Source: Fredinandcohnia onubensis (lineage in GTDB: Bacteria; Bacillota; Bacilli; Bacillales; Bacillaceae_L). From it: a stretch of 64,000 nucleotides of DNA. Both the position numbers and the translations under genes were made by a program. This document shows positions 8,229 to 16,625 of this stretch, piece after piece (the stretch's first letter is position 1; every line of letters starts with the position of its first letter). The stretch covers positions 124,001 through 188,000 of the forward strand of contig NZ_JAPSKV010000007.1 in the NCBI RefSeq assembly GCF_031181385.1, given 5' to 3'. The notes under the pieces were generated by a model. That model saw only the letters and a program-made list of their open reading frames with translations. It was not told where the DNA came from and did no database searches.

Positions 8229-8840
8229 TTACTTTGGTCTCTCAATTTCGAAAACCTCTCCAATTTTCGCATAATAATTACCTGCCAAGCGACTTACCGC
8301 CCCTAATTTTTCTTGATCGATCCTTCCTTTACTATATAGATCCTCATTGACATGAAACTGGACCACTTTTCCGATTAATAAATCACAACCAGACATTTCC
8401 TCCTCGCCACCTAATTCAATTGAGTGCTCTAAAATACATTCTAAACGAATTTTTGATTCCCTAATCCCCGGTACTTTTATATTCTTACTTTCTACTGGAG
8501 TCAGCCCGGCACGTTCAATTTCACTTTCATTCGGTGGAAGACTTGCTGCCGTCTTATTGATTTTTTCTACATTACTTTCATCCACAATATGAACGACAAA
8601 CTCTTTTCCTTCAATAATATTTCTAGCCGTGTCCTTCATTTCCCCGTCTTTTCTTTGGACCGATATTGAAATAAGGGGCGGATTTGAAGACACTATATTA
8701 AAATAACTAAAAGGTGCACCATTTAGCGTTCCTTCCTTTGAAATTGACGTCACAAATGCGATTGGCCTCGGGATGATACTTCCAATTAACAGCTTATAAT
8801 TATCCCTTTCAGAAGCATTATTCGGATCAATTGAAATCAA
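8229..8840 (-). CDS. Flavin reductase family protein (FMN-binding split barrel)
   Basis: This 203-residue protein matches the flavin reductase-like/flavoredoxin fold. It has the GSIIPRPIAFVTSIS opening at about 20-34, NGAPFSYFNIVSSNPP at about 40-55, and the internal R-KDGEMKDTARNI segment. Such proteins bind FMN and use NAD(P)H to supply reduced flavin, or act as isoflavin reductases. It is the second gene of a two-gene unit 15 bp after the MhqO-type dioxygenase, so a role in quinone or aromatic electrophile detoxification fits. It is full length for the family. Confidence 0.88.
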   Translation of the reverse strand: MISIDPNNASERDNYKLLIGSIIPRPIAFVTSISKEGTLNGAPFSYFNIVSSNPPLISISVQRKDGEMKDTARNIIEGKEFVVHIVDESNVEKINKTAASLPPNESEIERAGLTPVESKNIKVPGIRESKIRLECILEHSIELGGEEEMSGCDLLIGKVVQFHVNEDLYSKGRIDQEKLGAVSRLAGNYYAKIGEVFEIERPK

Positions 8841-8855
8841 TTTTTTATCTCTCCT

Positions 8856-9785
8856 TTAATCAAGACTTCTTACTTCAAACGGTAGTAATACATTTTCTAT
8901 CTTCTGTCGGTGGGGTTCATATTGTGGAGGCAACTTTAGCTCCGAACCCATCTCCTTATACTCTTCATCAATGCCAAAGCCTGGCGGATCTGTTGCAATT
9001 TCAAAAAGAAGTTCTCCGTGTTCTCTAAAATAAATCGCATTAAAATAATTTCGATTACGCACGTCTGTAATCCGGTAACCATGATCGGCAATGAATTTTT
9101 GCCAATCTAATTGTTCCTCATCATCCTTTGCACGCCATGCAATATGGTGGACGGTTCCAACACCCATTTTACCTTTCTCACCAGGTGTTTGTTTTATATC
9201 GATGATATTTCCAATGTCCCCTTCAGATTTAAATCGTATAAAGTCTCCTTCAGCACCAATCCGCTCTAGACCCATAAGTGTTAAAAGCTTTTCTGTTTCT
9301 TCAGGCTTTGAGGAGAATAATATCGCACCACCAAAGCCTTTAATTGCTACATCGGAGGTTATTCCGCCAAATTCCCACTTGCTTTTTGCTCCTTCTTCTC
9401 TTTCTACAATTTCAAGCTGCAAACCGTGGATGTCTTTGAATTGAAGAAATTGTTCTCCGAAACGTTCCGTTCTCTGATAGGAAATTTCAAATTTTGATAA
9501 CCTAGCTTCCCAAAAAGACAGTGCTCCCTTTGGAATCACGTACGTTGTTACCCCAACTTGGCCAGCGCCAATTTTTCCCTGACACGCATTTGCCCACGGG
9601 AAAAATGTAATGATACTCCCCGGATTTCCAACATCATCACCAAAATAGAAATGATAAGTACCTGGGTCATCAAAATTGACCGTTTGTTTTATAAGTCGAA
9701 GTCCTAATACACCGGCATAAAAGTCAACATTCTCCTGGGGATGTCCAACAATCGCCGTAATATGATGAATGCCTGCTGTTTTCAT
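8856..9785 (-). CDS. mhqO: Ring-cleaving dioxygenase, MhqO type (glyoxalase fold)
   Basis: This 309-residue vicinal-oxygen-chelate protein has two glyoxalase modules. The first opens with GIHHITAIVG and the second at about residue 150. Metal ligands are likely His7 or His8, a His in TVHHIAWRA and a Glu in LFEIATDPPG. B. subtilis MhqO is induced by quinones and acts in aromatic detoxification. The gene is preceded by a palindrome (9871-9888) that matches the MhqR operator, which supports the assignment and the regulation. It is cotranscribed with the flavin reductase. Confidence 0.85.
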   Translation of the reverse strand: MKTAGIHHITAIVGHPQENVDFYAGVLGLRLIKQTVNFDDPGTYHFYFGDDVGNPGSIITFFPWANACQGKIGAGQVGVTTYVIPKGALSFWEARLSKFEISYQRTERFGEQFLQFKDIHGLQLEIVEREEGAKSKWEFGGITSDVAIKGFGGAILFSSKPEETEKLLTLMGLERIGAEGDFIRFKSEGDIGNIIDIKQTPGEKGKMGVGTVHHIAWRAKDDEEQLDWQKFIADHGYRITDVRNRNYFNAIYFREHGELLFEIATDPPGFGIDEEYKEMGSELKLPPQYEPHRQKIENVLLPFEVRSLD

Positions 9786-9870
9786 AGTAATTATTCTCCT
9801 TTACTATTTATCTAATCTATTTTCCAACAAAATATGAAGGAATATTCGATGTGATTATCTTAAAATCATT

Positions 9871-9888
9871 TATCTTGAATTTAAGATA
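9871..9888. promoter_or_regulatory. Probable MhqR operator
   Basis: TATCTTGAATTTAAGATA is an 18-bp palindrome that follows the MhqR consensus (TATCTCGAATTCGAGATA as I recall it). It lies about 85 bp before the mhqO start. A half copy (TTATCTTAAAATCA) precedes it at about 9856. MhqR is a MarR-family repressor released by quinones. Confidence 0.6.
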
Positions 9889-9929
9889 ATTTTATAAAAA
9901 ATAAGGGGTGTTGTCAATTCTAATTGTTT

Positions 9930-10030
9930 CGGATATCGGACAATCGCAAAGAGATATCGGACATAGCTTTGAAGTTTATCGGACCAAAATGTAATTATAT
10001 CGGTCATAACCAACAAATTATCGGACAAAG
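9930..10030. repeat. ATATCGGACA repeats with 21-bp phasing
   Basis: Five copies of ATCGGAC or a close variant begin at 9935, 9956, 9978, 9999 and 10020, a spacing of 21, 22, 21 and 21 bp, about two helical turns. The spacer sequences differ. The array lies upstream of mhqO, next to the 52-bp array. No gene is present. Confidence 0.7.
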
Positions 10031-10075
10031 CTCGATTTTGAGCCATAAATAAAAGCCTTCAGGGTTCTTTGACTG

Positions 10076-10415
10076 AATCAAGGCTACTTTCTGACTCAAC
10101 GTGCCTAGTAATTAGAGAGTGTGTCACAATCTTCGGCTCTTTGCGACTCGGCTCACCGAATTAATAGATTCTCTGTCGCAATCAGTGACTCTTTGTGACA
10201 CCGATCAATCAAATATTAGATTTTCTGTCAGAATCAAGGCTACTTTCTGACTCAACGTGCTCAGTTATTTTGGAGTCTGTCACAATCAGCGACTCTTTGC
10301 GACTCAACTCACCGAAATAATAGATTCTCTGTCAAAATCAAGGCCACTTTCTGACTCAATGTGCCTAGTAATTAGAGAGTGTGTCACAATCACCAGTTCT
10401 TTGCGACTCGATTTT
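10076..10415. repeat. Tandem repeat array A, exact 52-bp period
   Basis: AATC marks unit starts at 10076, 10128, 10180, 10232, 10284, 10336 and 10388, with no indel in 312 bp. Two unit types interchange (AATCAAGGCTACTTTCTGAC and AATCAGCGACTCTTTGCGAC). Each boundary can form a hairpin of the form GTCNNAA...TTNNGAC, and changes compensate in some units: GTCAGAA with TTCTGAC, GTCGCAA with TTGCGAC or TTGTGAC. The region is between mhqO and the narI pseudogene and has no reading frame of note. Confidence 0.9.
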
Positions 10416-10482
10416 TAATAAAACGCCTAATTTGTCTCAATGAATGGATTCCTAAACAAAAAAGAGGAGGTTACTCCTCCCC

Positions 10483-11184
10483 TTAATTTTGACGTGTATT
10501 TTTTGAATATCCATCACGTGCGCGGTATTGCTGTGGTGCCCTTGTTGGATAGCGCAACGGAAAACTAAACATATGCACAAGCTTTGTAAATGGAATCGAT
10601 GCAAATAATAGGAATGACAAAATCACATGCAATTTAAACAGTGGCGGAACTCCAAGCATTAATTCAGGCTGTGGATTTAATGTGAATAAGTTGCGAAACC
10701 ATGGCCCGATTGAAATCCGGTACTCATAAGCTGCTACTGTCGTGTTGTAGACGATTGTCATATATGTACCCAAACCAGCTAGCAGAAGTAGTAAGATAAT
10801 CGTAAAATAACTACCAACTGATGTATGAACTTGAACACGTTTGATTACGAACTTTCGGATCAAAAATAAGATCAATCCGAGGACAACCATTAATCCAGCA
10901 AACCCACCGCCTACTATTGCAAATAAGTGGTATGTGTGGTCGTCCACTCCAATAGCGTTGTAGAACTCAAGCGGAATCAACATCCCCATCACATGATCGA
11001 AAAAGGCAAAGATGATTCCGTAGTGAAAGATAATGGAAGCATAACGTAGCCACTTTTTCTCAAAAATTTCCGTTGATGGTGCTGTCCAGCTCTTCCCTCT
11101 AAACACGAATCGATAAAATGTTCCTACTACAAGAATCGCGATGCATATATAAGGATAGGCCGTCCACTAGAAGTGTAATTCCAT
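10483..11184 (-). pseudogene. narI: narI, nitrate reductase gamma subunit, with an amber codon near the start
   Basis: The frame encodes a near full-length NarI, the dihaem cytochrome b that takes electrons from menaquinol to NarGH. The natural start is ATG at 11182-11184 behind a GAAAGGGGG site, reading MELHF, then TAG at 11167-11169, then WTAYPYIC. So codon 6 is a stop where a hydrophobic codon is expected. The rest (about 225 codons) is open and keeps SIIFHYGIIFAFF and the closing LHVILSFLLFASIPFTKLVH, with its two haem His residues. A later internal start could give a 207-residue product lacking helix I. With narG absent the gene has no partner, so I call it a pseudogene. Confidence 0.85.
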
Positions 11185-11219
11185 CTAATAGCCCCCTTTC
11201 AAAATATTTTGATATAAAC

Positions 11220-11366
11220 TTATCCACATAAGAACATTTGTTTTCCACAACCTGTGGATCCTTTTGTGGATAGTGATGAGCGTTTCGCATTTTCCTTTTT
11301 CCACAATATCCACGTTATCCACAGAAAAGCATCATACTTATCCACATTGTCCACAAGTTATGAACA
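11220..11366. other. DnaA-box cluster between narJ and narI
   Basis: Three perfect DnaA boxes (TTATCCACA) lie at 11220-11228, 11315-11323 and 11338-11346. One-mismatch boxes are TTTTCCACA at 11241-11249 and 11297-11305, TTGTCCACA at 11347-11355, CTATCCACA (minus) at 11265-11273 and TTATGAACA at 11358-11366. Two-mismatch boxes occur at 11253-11261 (minus) and 11306-11314. The flank at 11198-11218 is almost pure AT. There is no dnaA, dnaN or rpmH here, so it is not the main origin. Similar clusters outside oriC in B. subtilis titrate DnaA. An integrated plasmid origin is the alternative. Confidence 0.8.
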
Positions 11367-11380
11367 TTTTCCCCGCTTTA

Positions 11381-11512
11381 ACTGGCAGTAAGACTCCTAC
11401 CTTTATGACGTAATTGAAGTGCAAGAAGTGAAAGGGGGTGATCAACTGCCAGTAAAAGCCCGATTGGTTCAACTAACATTCAGTGAGGGTTGAAATACCC
11501 CCCCACTGAATG
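11381..11512. repeat. Spacer with inverted repeats after narJ
   Basis: ACTGGCAGT (11381-11389) and ACTGCCAGT (11445-11453) form an inverted pair 55 bp apart. A 13-bp hairpin, CATTCAGTGAGGG with CCCCCACTGAATG, spans 11477-11512 directly after the narJ stop. In B. subtilis narJ and narI are adjacent, so this whole 340-bp spacer with the DnaA boxes looks like an insertion. It may be a dispersed non-coding element. Confidence 0.6.
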
Positions 11513-11522
11513 AAGTTTCACT

Positions 11523-12126
11523 TTATTGATAAAGCAGAGGATATGGAAGCTCTTCTAAATCCGCTTCCTCACGCTGATTTTCCAGCAATGTGATTTCTTC
11601 TGCTTCTGGTGTTTCAAAGACAAACATCATTAACAAGTCCACAATTCGGTGGTATGGATTCGAATCGAATAGGTTCTTGTGGACCCGATCAACAGCAAAC
11701 GCTAAACGGCGGTATAATCGTTCAAAATTCTCTCCCTCTGGTGCATGAACTAATAGCTCGAATAACATCGGGATATAATCCACAATTTCCTATCCGTGAT
11801 ATTCAAACCCACCTTCGACGATTAACCTTTTGGAGCTTAATTAATGCAGCTCCACGTTTTCTACTGTCGCCTAATTCATGGGCTGTTAAATAAAGACCTG
11901 TTTTATCCTTATAATCAAAGGTTTCTACATAAAGCTCCTGTAAGTCTAATAACGGCATCTTAAAAAGTGGTGCAATCCTTTCTAAGATTTCGTTTCTCAT
12001 TTTTACCGAGCCAACTTCTGCGTTCACATATTCCTCAATTTCCGGAAACCCTTCGTGAAGGGTCTTGTCCGGATAATCGAGAATTCGTGACATGATCATT
12101 AATATAGCTTTTGCTTCATTGGTCAT
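11523..12126 (-). pseudogene. narJ: narJ, nitrate reductase assembly chaperone, frameshifted
   Basis: The first part (12126 to about 11835) encodes a normal NarJ N-terminus (MTNEAKAILMIMSRILDYPD) up to AALIKLQK. The frame then shifts by one base near 11830 in an AAAAGG run. The restored frame reads LIVEGGFEYHG, meets TAG at 11790-11792, and continues as EIVDYIPMLFELL to the natural end. So there are two independent lesions. NarJ inserts the molybdenum cofactor into NarG, which is missing here, so loss of selection is expected. The ATG overlaps the end of the narH remnant, as in intact nar operons. Confidence 0.88.
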
Positions 12127-12418
12127 TGATTTCCACTTCTTTCGAATGGATAAGTCACCATTCCTTCAGGTGGTGCCAAATCCTCAATACTACATGCGCC
12201 TTGCTTGTAATGGAGGTCTTTTATCCATTTCCCGACGGCCTGTAGGAATAACGAAGCGTTCATTGTATTTTGCTACACCCAATAAACGTTGCATTTCTTC
12301 AAGCTCTTCAACTGTTGTATTTGCTTCTTTTAAGAGCTTAGACTTCTCCACTTCGTCAATTCCTCCAACTGTTTTGGCACGTATATGAACACGCATTGCT
12401 GCCATTTTCAAACCCCTT
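12123..12418 (-). pseudogene. narH: narH, 3' remnant, frameshifted and truncated
   Basis: Only about the last 97 codons of the iron-sulfur beta subunit remain. The fragment enters mid-protein at about 12418 (GLKMAAMRVHIRAK), reads through VAKYNERFVIPTGRRE, and is then thrown out of frame by an extra A in the run near 12222-12226. The natural end is recoverable in the next frame (DLHYKQGACSIEDLAPPEG onward) to a TGA that overlaps the narJ ATG. Everything upstream, including all of narG, is replaced by IS3-type sequence in the opposite orientation. It is clearly non-functional. Confidence 0.88.
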
Positions 12419-12788
12419 GAGGAAGCAATTAAAATTGTAAAAGACTCAAAGTATCGGACAACGATTCACTCTGATCAAGGATGGCAATACCAGCATAAGA
12501 AGTGGGTAAAAACACTTAAGGAAAATAAGATTTTCCAAAGCATGTCTCGAAAAGGAAACTGTTTGGATAACTCACCGATGGAAAACTTTTTTGGCTTACT
12601 AAAACAAGAGATGTATTATGGGGAAGCGTTGGGTTCGTTTGAGGAATTAAGAGAGAAAATTGATAGCTATGTAGAATACTATAATAATAAGCGTATTAAG
12701 CAAAAACTGGCGGGTATGAGCCCAGTACAATACCGACTCATTACCAGCCAATTAGCTGCATAATAAAAACTCTAACTTTTTGGGGTCA
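12419..12788 (+). mobile_element. IS3-family (IS150-like) 3' fragment
   Basis: A frame open from the narH junction (GAG at 12419) to a stop at 12764 encodes the last 115 residues of an IS3 orfB transposase. It has HSDQGWQYQH (second Asp of the DDE triad), NSPMENFFGLLK (catalytic Glu) and the YNNKRIKQKLAGMSPVQYR ending. A terminal inverted repeat follows, CTCTAACTTTTTGGGGTCA, ending at 12788. The left end, orfA and the first catalytic Asp are absent, so the element cannot move on its own. The missing IS half and the missing narG/narH sequence meet at one point, as after an adjacent deletion. Confidence 0.88.
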
Positions 12789-12813
12789 CATCACAACCTG
12801 TCCCTCTGCCCCA

Positions 12814-12871
12814 TAAAAAAAGGGACTCTTCCCTACTTTTTAAAGGTTTTTTTAAAAAGTGAGAGGAGTCC
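12814..12871. terminator. Hairpin overlapping the end of yueI
   Basis: GGGACTC (from 12822) pairs with GGAGTCC (12865-12871) around the yueI stop codon, with A- and T-runs on both sides. It can act in both directions, for yueI and for the IS fragment. Confidence 0.65.
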
Positions 12872-13282
12872 TTTTTTTTCGGATTTATTCTCTTGTGGTA
12901 GTATTGGTTTTCCTTTTTCCGTTATATAAATATCCGCTTTATCGATGGCATGATCGAATGCAAGTACTAGTCCGAGGTCAGAATTGTAGTCCTTGTTTGT
13001 GACAAGTGTGTACTCCATGTTGTTTGTACTCGCCAGCTTCACATATTTGGATAAAAAGTGATAATTCATATGACCATTTAAGTACATATGTACCCCGGTG
13101 TTTTTTTTACAAGCATCCTGTACTTCTTGGAATACCTTATTTTCTCTAACCTGTGATTGAGTTAACGCCAATAATACACGTTCCCTAATAGTTCCAAGAA
13201 ATTGTTTGCGCTCTTCTGGCTTTATTTCCTTCGTCCCATGTATCCCCTGTTGAAGATAGTCATCTACATTCTGCTTCGTCAT
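12833..13282 (-). CDS. yueI: YueI family protein (DUF1694)
   Basis: This 149-residue protein aligns well with B. subtilis YueI as I recall it: DYLQQGIHGTKEIKPEERK, then FLGTIRERVLLALTQ, then TNKDYNSDLGLVLAFDHAID. The family is soluble, limited to Firmicutes and of unknown function. The Lys-rich C-terminus (about residues 128-149) is longer than in B. subtilis and may be an amphipathic tail. The start ATG has a weak upstream GGAGG site. It is monocistronic with a terminator overlapping its 3' end. Confidence 0.85.
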   Translation of the reverse strand: MTKQNVDDYLQQGIHGTKEIKPEERKQFLGTIRERVLLALTQSQVRENKVFQEVQDACKKNTGVHMYLNGHMNYHFLSKYVKLASTNNMEYTLVTNKDYNSDLGLVLAFDHAIDKADIYITEKGKPILPQENKSEKKGLLSLFKKTFKK

Positions 13283-13423
13283 ACCTTCCTCCCCTTTTCG
13301 CTCGCCTTTAGTATTTCCAATTATAACAATATCTTGCTCCTTTTATGAGTATTCTGTTCGGCACGTCTATGTTCATATGAATGTATACAATACAAAATGG
13401 AGCATTCGCCGATGCTCCATTAC

Positions 13424-13765
13424 TTAAAACCATATTAGATAATAAATTACCCCAAAAAGGACCGCCACCATCGTAATGAGGGCACCTCTATTCTTATTTT
13501 CCTTCATTAATAAGATACCTGATAGAAGCCAACCGCTTGCTAATAAATAGGCACCGATATGTTTTACTAAGGCGATATCAGCAATTAGCCCTGAAATAAA
13601 TAGGAGTATCCCTATGATACGCATGCTTTCTTCCCAGAACTCGAAATTTTTATAGTCAAAAATACGATTACGTTTCTCTTTTTTCGCTTTATTGTATACC
13701 TTGACAACATTAACCCCAAATATTCCCCATATTAAGACTAGTATCGCAATCTCAACAAAATCCAT
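13424..13765 (-). CDS. Four-helix membrane protein of unknown function
   Basis: This 113-residue protein has hydrophobic segments at about 5-22, 47-62, 68-87 and 94-112. A basic stretch (KVYNKAKKEKRNRIFDYK) separates the first from the rest and probably faces the cytoplasm. A strong AGAAGGGAG site supports the start. It stands alone between yueI and the alpha/beta hydrolase, on the same strand as both. I do not recognise a family. Confidence 0.65.
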   Translation of the reverse strand: MDFVEIAILVLIWGIFGVNVVKVYNKAKKEKRNRIFDYKNFEFWEESMRIIGILLFISGLIADIALVKHIGAYLLASGWLLSGILLMKENKNRGALITMVAVLFGVIYYLIWF

Positions 13766-13784
13766 AGGAACTCCCTTCTGCCTC

Positions 13785-14813
13785 TTACAATTTCAATTGA
13801 CTTAACTCTTCTATTAAATGTTGCTTTATTCGTTTTGTATCACTTGGATGAAAAGCATGCGCAGATTTCTCCGCCCAAATCATCCGTTTTCCTTTTGGTG
13901 CATCCATCTGATTAAAATAAGATTCTACTAAGCTGCCATTCACATGAAAATCATGTCGTCCGTGAATAAACGTAACTCGTATAGGAACTTCGGGTAATGA
14001 CTCCATAAAGTTATTTGTAGCCAGTTCTTCTATAAATCTCTGGGAATAGATAAGCTTGAATCCTTTATAATATGTATGATACACATCCTTCAATGAGTAC
14101 TCCTCAGACCTTACCATATCCATCGTGAGTGCAAATAGCCCAGGTGCATTTTCAGTTTGATAGACTAGTGTATTGAAGATACGCTGCCATTTTCGAATGA
14201 CACTCCACTGTCGAAAACTCTCAATATAAGGTGGTTCTCCTACATTTTCTAGTTCTGTGATTGCTTTCTTATTTCCACGCCTTTTCGCTTCTTCCTTTAG
14301 CCATTTAAGAGCCAAGCGATCATTCTCTGTCCAGCTAATAATCTGGGAAATTCCTACATATGAATTAAATTTTTCAGGGTACCTTGAAGCGAGGTTTAAT
14401 CCAATGGTAGTTCCCCATGAATGAGCAGCTAGGAAAATCTTATCCTGCTTAAAGCGGTCCCGCAAATAGTCCACTAGTTCGTTCGCATCCGAAATAAATT
14501 GTTCAATTGTCATAGAATCCTGTGGAATTTCCTTATGATATGATTTACCCGTTCCACGCTGATCCCAGAAGACAACTACAAACTTTTTCACCAGTTCCTT
14601 TGTATTGGTGATAATCGTATAATCCCTTCCCTTTGAAGAAATACCTGGTAACGGCATAGAAGGGCCACCATGAATAAAAAGTAGAACCGGCTGTGTTTCA
14701 TCATCCGCTTGAATTAAAATGGATTGCTTTATACCACCAAGAGTAACCAATTCAACCGATTGTATCCCACTTGAAGGAATCTCAAAATCAGGCTTACGCG
14801 AAAATATCCCCAA
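13785..14813 (-). CDS. Alpha/beta hydrolase (proline iminopeptidase-like)
   Basis: This is a serine hydrolase of about 342 residues. It has an oxyanion segment LFIHGGPS at about 45-52, FWDQRGTGKS at about 84-93, the nucleophile elbow AHSWGT, an acidic GRHDFHV and a catalytic His in SAHAFHP, with a helical cap between. The HGGP and WDQRGTG motifs are those of the proline iminopeptidase S33 group, but many members act on other small substrates. I chose the TTG at 14811-14813 because a GGGAGG site lies 9 bp before it. An upstream in-frame start at 14837 would add 8 residues without a ribosome site. It is predicted cytoplasmic. Confidence 0.85.
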   Translation of the reverse strand: MGIFSRKPDFEIPSSGIQSVELVTLGGIKQSILIQADDETQPVLLFIHGGPSMPLPGISSKGRDYTIITNTKELVKKFVVVFWDQRGTGKSYHKEIPQDSMTIEQFISDANELVDYLRDRFKQDKIFLAAHSWGTTIGLNLASRYPEKFNSYVGISQIISWTENDRLALKWLKEEAKRRGNKKAITELENVGEPPYIESFRQWSVIRKWQRIFNTLVYQTENAPGLFALTMDMVRSEEYSLKDVYHTYYKGFKLIYSQRFIEELATNNFMESLPEVPIRVTFIHGRHDFHVNGSLVESYFNQMDAPKGKRMIWAEKSAHAFHPSDTKRIKQHLIEELSQLKL

Positions 14814-14926
14814 ACCAACCACCCTCCCCGAAATCAAAATATATACTACTCTATTCTCTCAACTTCCTCAAAATTCCTTTTCCGCAATTATCGATTTTGG
14901 GCATGGGTGGGCTTGACATGGAAACG

Positions 14927-14996
14927 GTTGGGTCACAGGGATAGGTACTGTGTCCAAGGAAAAAAATGGAGGGACAAGTACCTGTCCCTCTGGTCC
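14927..14996. repeat. GGGACAGG-type palindromic element
   Basis: GGGACAAGTACCTGTCCC (14971-14988) is a near-perfect palindrome following a degenerate copy (ACAGGGATAGGTACTGTGTCC). The same core recurs at about 12795, 16467, 17877, 54110 and 62770. It directly follows dbpA and may serve as its terminator. Confidence 0.65.
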
Positions 14997-15003
14997 TAGA
15001 AGC

Positions 15004-16440
15004 CTATTTTGCTATATGTACTTTTAGTTGTTTTCCTTTAATGGTTGTTTGTTTCATTGCTGTAAGAACTCGTTGGCCTTTCCCGTTTAGGATTTCCACA
15101 TAGGTGGCGTTTTCCTGGATGGTGATGATTCCAATATCATCTGCAGATACTCCAGGAATTTTAGCAATTGTTCCGACAAAGTCGACCACTCGGAGCTTCT
15201 TTTTCTTTCCACCATTAAAATAAAGCTTTAAAATATCCTTGTTAACTTGCTTTGCTTTGTCTTGTTTAAGCTGTGGATTGGTGTTCATTTTTTCTATAAA
15301 GGCTGCTTTTGCACGAGTAACTTCTTCCTTACTTGGAGATTCAATGTTCCGAATTTCCTCACCGATGTATTCTTCAATTTCTTTTACTAGATTTTCTTCT
15401 TGGGGTGTTGCGAGAGTAATTGCTTTTCCAGTTTTACCTGCACGACCCGTTCTTCCAATCCGATGAACATACCGCTCTTTATCCTGAGGCACATCGTAAC
15501 TAATCACAAGCGAAATATCCTCAACATCTATCCCTCTTGCCGCAATATCTGTCGCTACTAGGTATCGAAACTTGCCCTTCTTAAAGTCATCCATCGTAGC
15601 AAAACGCTCTTCTTGAACCATACCACCGTGAATTTTTCCACAGGAATAATTGGCTTTTGTCAGCTTTCGATACAAATCGTCCACACCCTGCTGTGTTCCG
15701 CAAAAAATAATACAGCTATCTGGATTTTCAACAATCGTAATGTTCTTTAAAAGTGAGAGTTTCTCTTCTTCTTCAACACTCATTAAAGAATGCTCAATTT
15801 TTCCTTTAGCAACAATTGGATTTTTAACCTCAATATATTCTGGCTTTTTCATATACTTGGCCGAAAGAGCTTCAACATCTTCAGGTAATGTCGCTGAAAA
15901 CAGCAGCGTAACCCGCTCAGTCGGAAGGGCTAGGATAATCGACTCCACTTGTTCAATGAAACCCATATTCAACATCTCGTCAGCTTCATCAATTACAAGA
16001 AATTTTATATTATCCACAAAAAGCGTTCCCTTTTGAATATGGTCCAGTACCCTTCCTGGTGTTCCGACAACTACATGTGTCTTTTGCTTTAGCTCTAACT
16101 TTTGTCGTTCATAGGATTGCTTTCCAAAAATAGCAGTTGCCTTAATCCGTTTAAATCGACCAATATGAATAACATCTTCCTTCACCTGTGCGGCTAGCTC
16201 TCTTGTTGGCGTTAAAATCAACGCTTGTGGCTTATTTTCAATCCAATCCACTAACTCACAAATCGGAATCGCAAATGCAGCGGTCTTACCACTACCGGTT
16301 TGCGATTTTCCAACAATGTCATTTTTCTGCATCACAACAGGTACCACCTTCGCTTGAATTTCTGTTGGAATTTGATAACGCAAACCCGAAAGTGCCTTCA
16401 CAATTTCATCACTTAAATTAAATCCTTCAAAACCATTCAT
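15004..16440 (-). CDS. dbpA: ATP-dependent RNA helicase DbpA (YxiN type)
   Basis: This 478-residue DEAD-box helicase remodels 23S rRNA during 50S assembly. Visible motifs are [10 protein letters not shown] (I), PTRELA (Ia), DEAD in [13 protein letters not shown] (II), SATLP (III) and [10 protein letters not shown] (VI). The C-terminal domain, about residues 400-478 ([16 protein letters not shown] onward), is the RNA-recognition fold that targets DbpA/YxiN to hairpin 92 of 23S rRNA, and it separates this protein from CshA-type helicases. Length and domain order are normal. The ribosome site (GAGG before ATG) is modest. Confidence 0.93.
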   Translation of the reverse strand: MNGFEGFNLSDEIVKALSGLRYQIPTEIQAKVVPVVMQKNDIVGKSQTGSGKTAAFAIPICELVDWIENKPQALILTPTRELAAQVKEDVIHIGRFKRIKATAIFGKQSYERQKLELKQKTHVVVGTPGRVLDHIQKGTLFVDNIKFLVIDEADEMLNMGFIEQVESIILALPTERVTLLFSATLPEDVEALSAKYMKKPEYIEVKNPIVAKGKIEHSLMSVEEEEKLSLLKNITIVENPDSCIIFCGTQQGVDDLYRKLTKANYSCGKIHGGMVQEERFATMDDFKKGKFRYLVATDIAARGIDVEDISLVISYDVPQDKERYVHRIGRTGRAGKTGKAITLATPQEENLVKEIEEYIGEEIRNIESPSKEEVTRAKAAFIEKMNTNPQLKQDKAKQVNKDILKLYFNGGKKKKLRVVDFVGTIAKIPGVSADDIGIITIQENATYVEILNGKGQRVLTAMKQTTIKGKQLKVHIAK

Positions 16441-16466
16441 GTTATTACCTCATCTATATTTATTAT

Positions 16467-16485
16467 GGGACAGGCCCATTGTCCC
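16467..16485. repeat. GGGACAGG-type palindromic element
   Basis: GGGACAGGCCCATTGTCCC is another copy of the dispersed palindrome, placed 27 bp upstream of the dbpA start between dbpA and the divergent MFS gene. Confidence 0.6.
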
Positions 16486-16625
16486 GGGACGCGGCTGATT
16501 CAGCGCGGAACTTATCCCAGTTTTTTTTCGTTGACAACTGGATAGGGATGTATTAACTTAGTATAGCTAATGAGAAATAGAATTAAAGTTTTTATATAAA
16601 TATTCATGAAAAAAGAGGTGTATTG

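Noticed and set aside
10076-10415. CRISPR array
   Set aside because: Units of 52 bp repeat along their whole length with gradual divergence; there are no identical short repeats with unique spacers and no cas genes. The same holds for the arrays at 29262 and 48968.
11099-11290. Minus-strand frame of 63 codons upstream of narI
   Set aside because: It runs through the DnaA-box cluster in a different frame from narI and would have to be translated against the clear narI ribosome site at 11191-11200.
11190-11400. Main chromosomal origin (oriC)
   Set aside because: DnaA boxes are dense, but dnaA, dnaN, rpmH, gyrB and recF, which surround oriC in Bacillaceae, are absent, and the flanks are nar genes.
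11167-11792. Functional readthrough or recoding of the TAG codons in narI and narJ
   Set aside because: Both codons are amber, which is curious, but narJ also has a frameshift and narG is absent, so simple decay explains them. No suppressor tRNA or pyrrolysine gene is visible.
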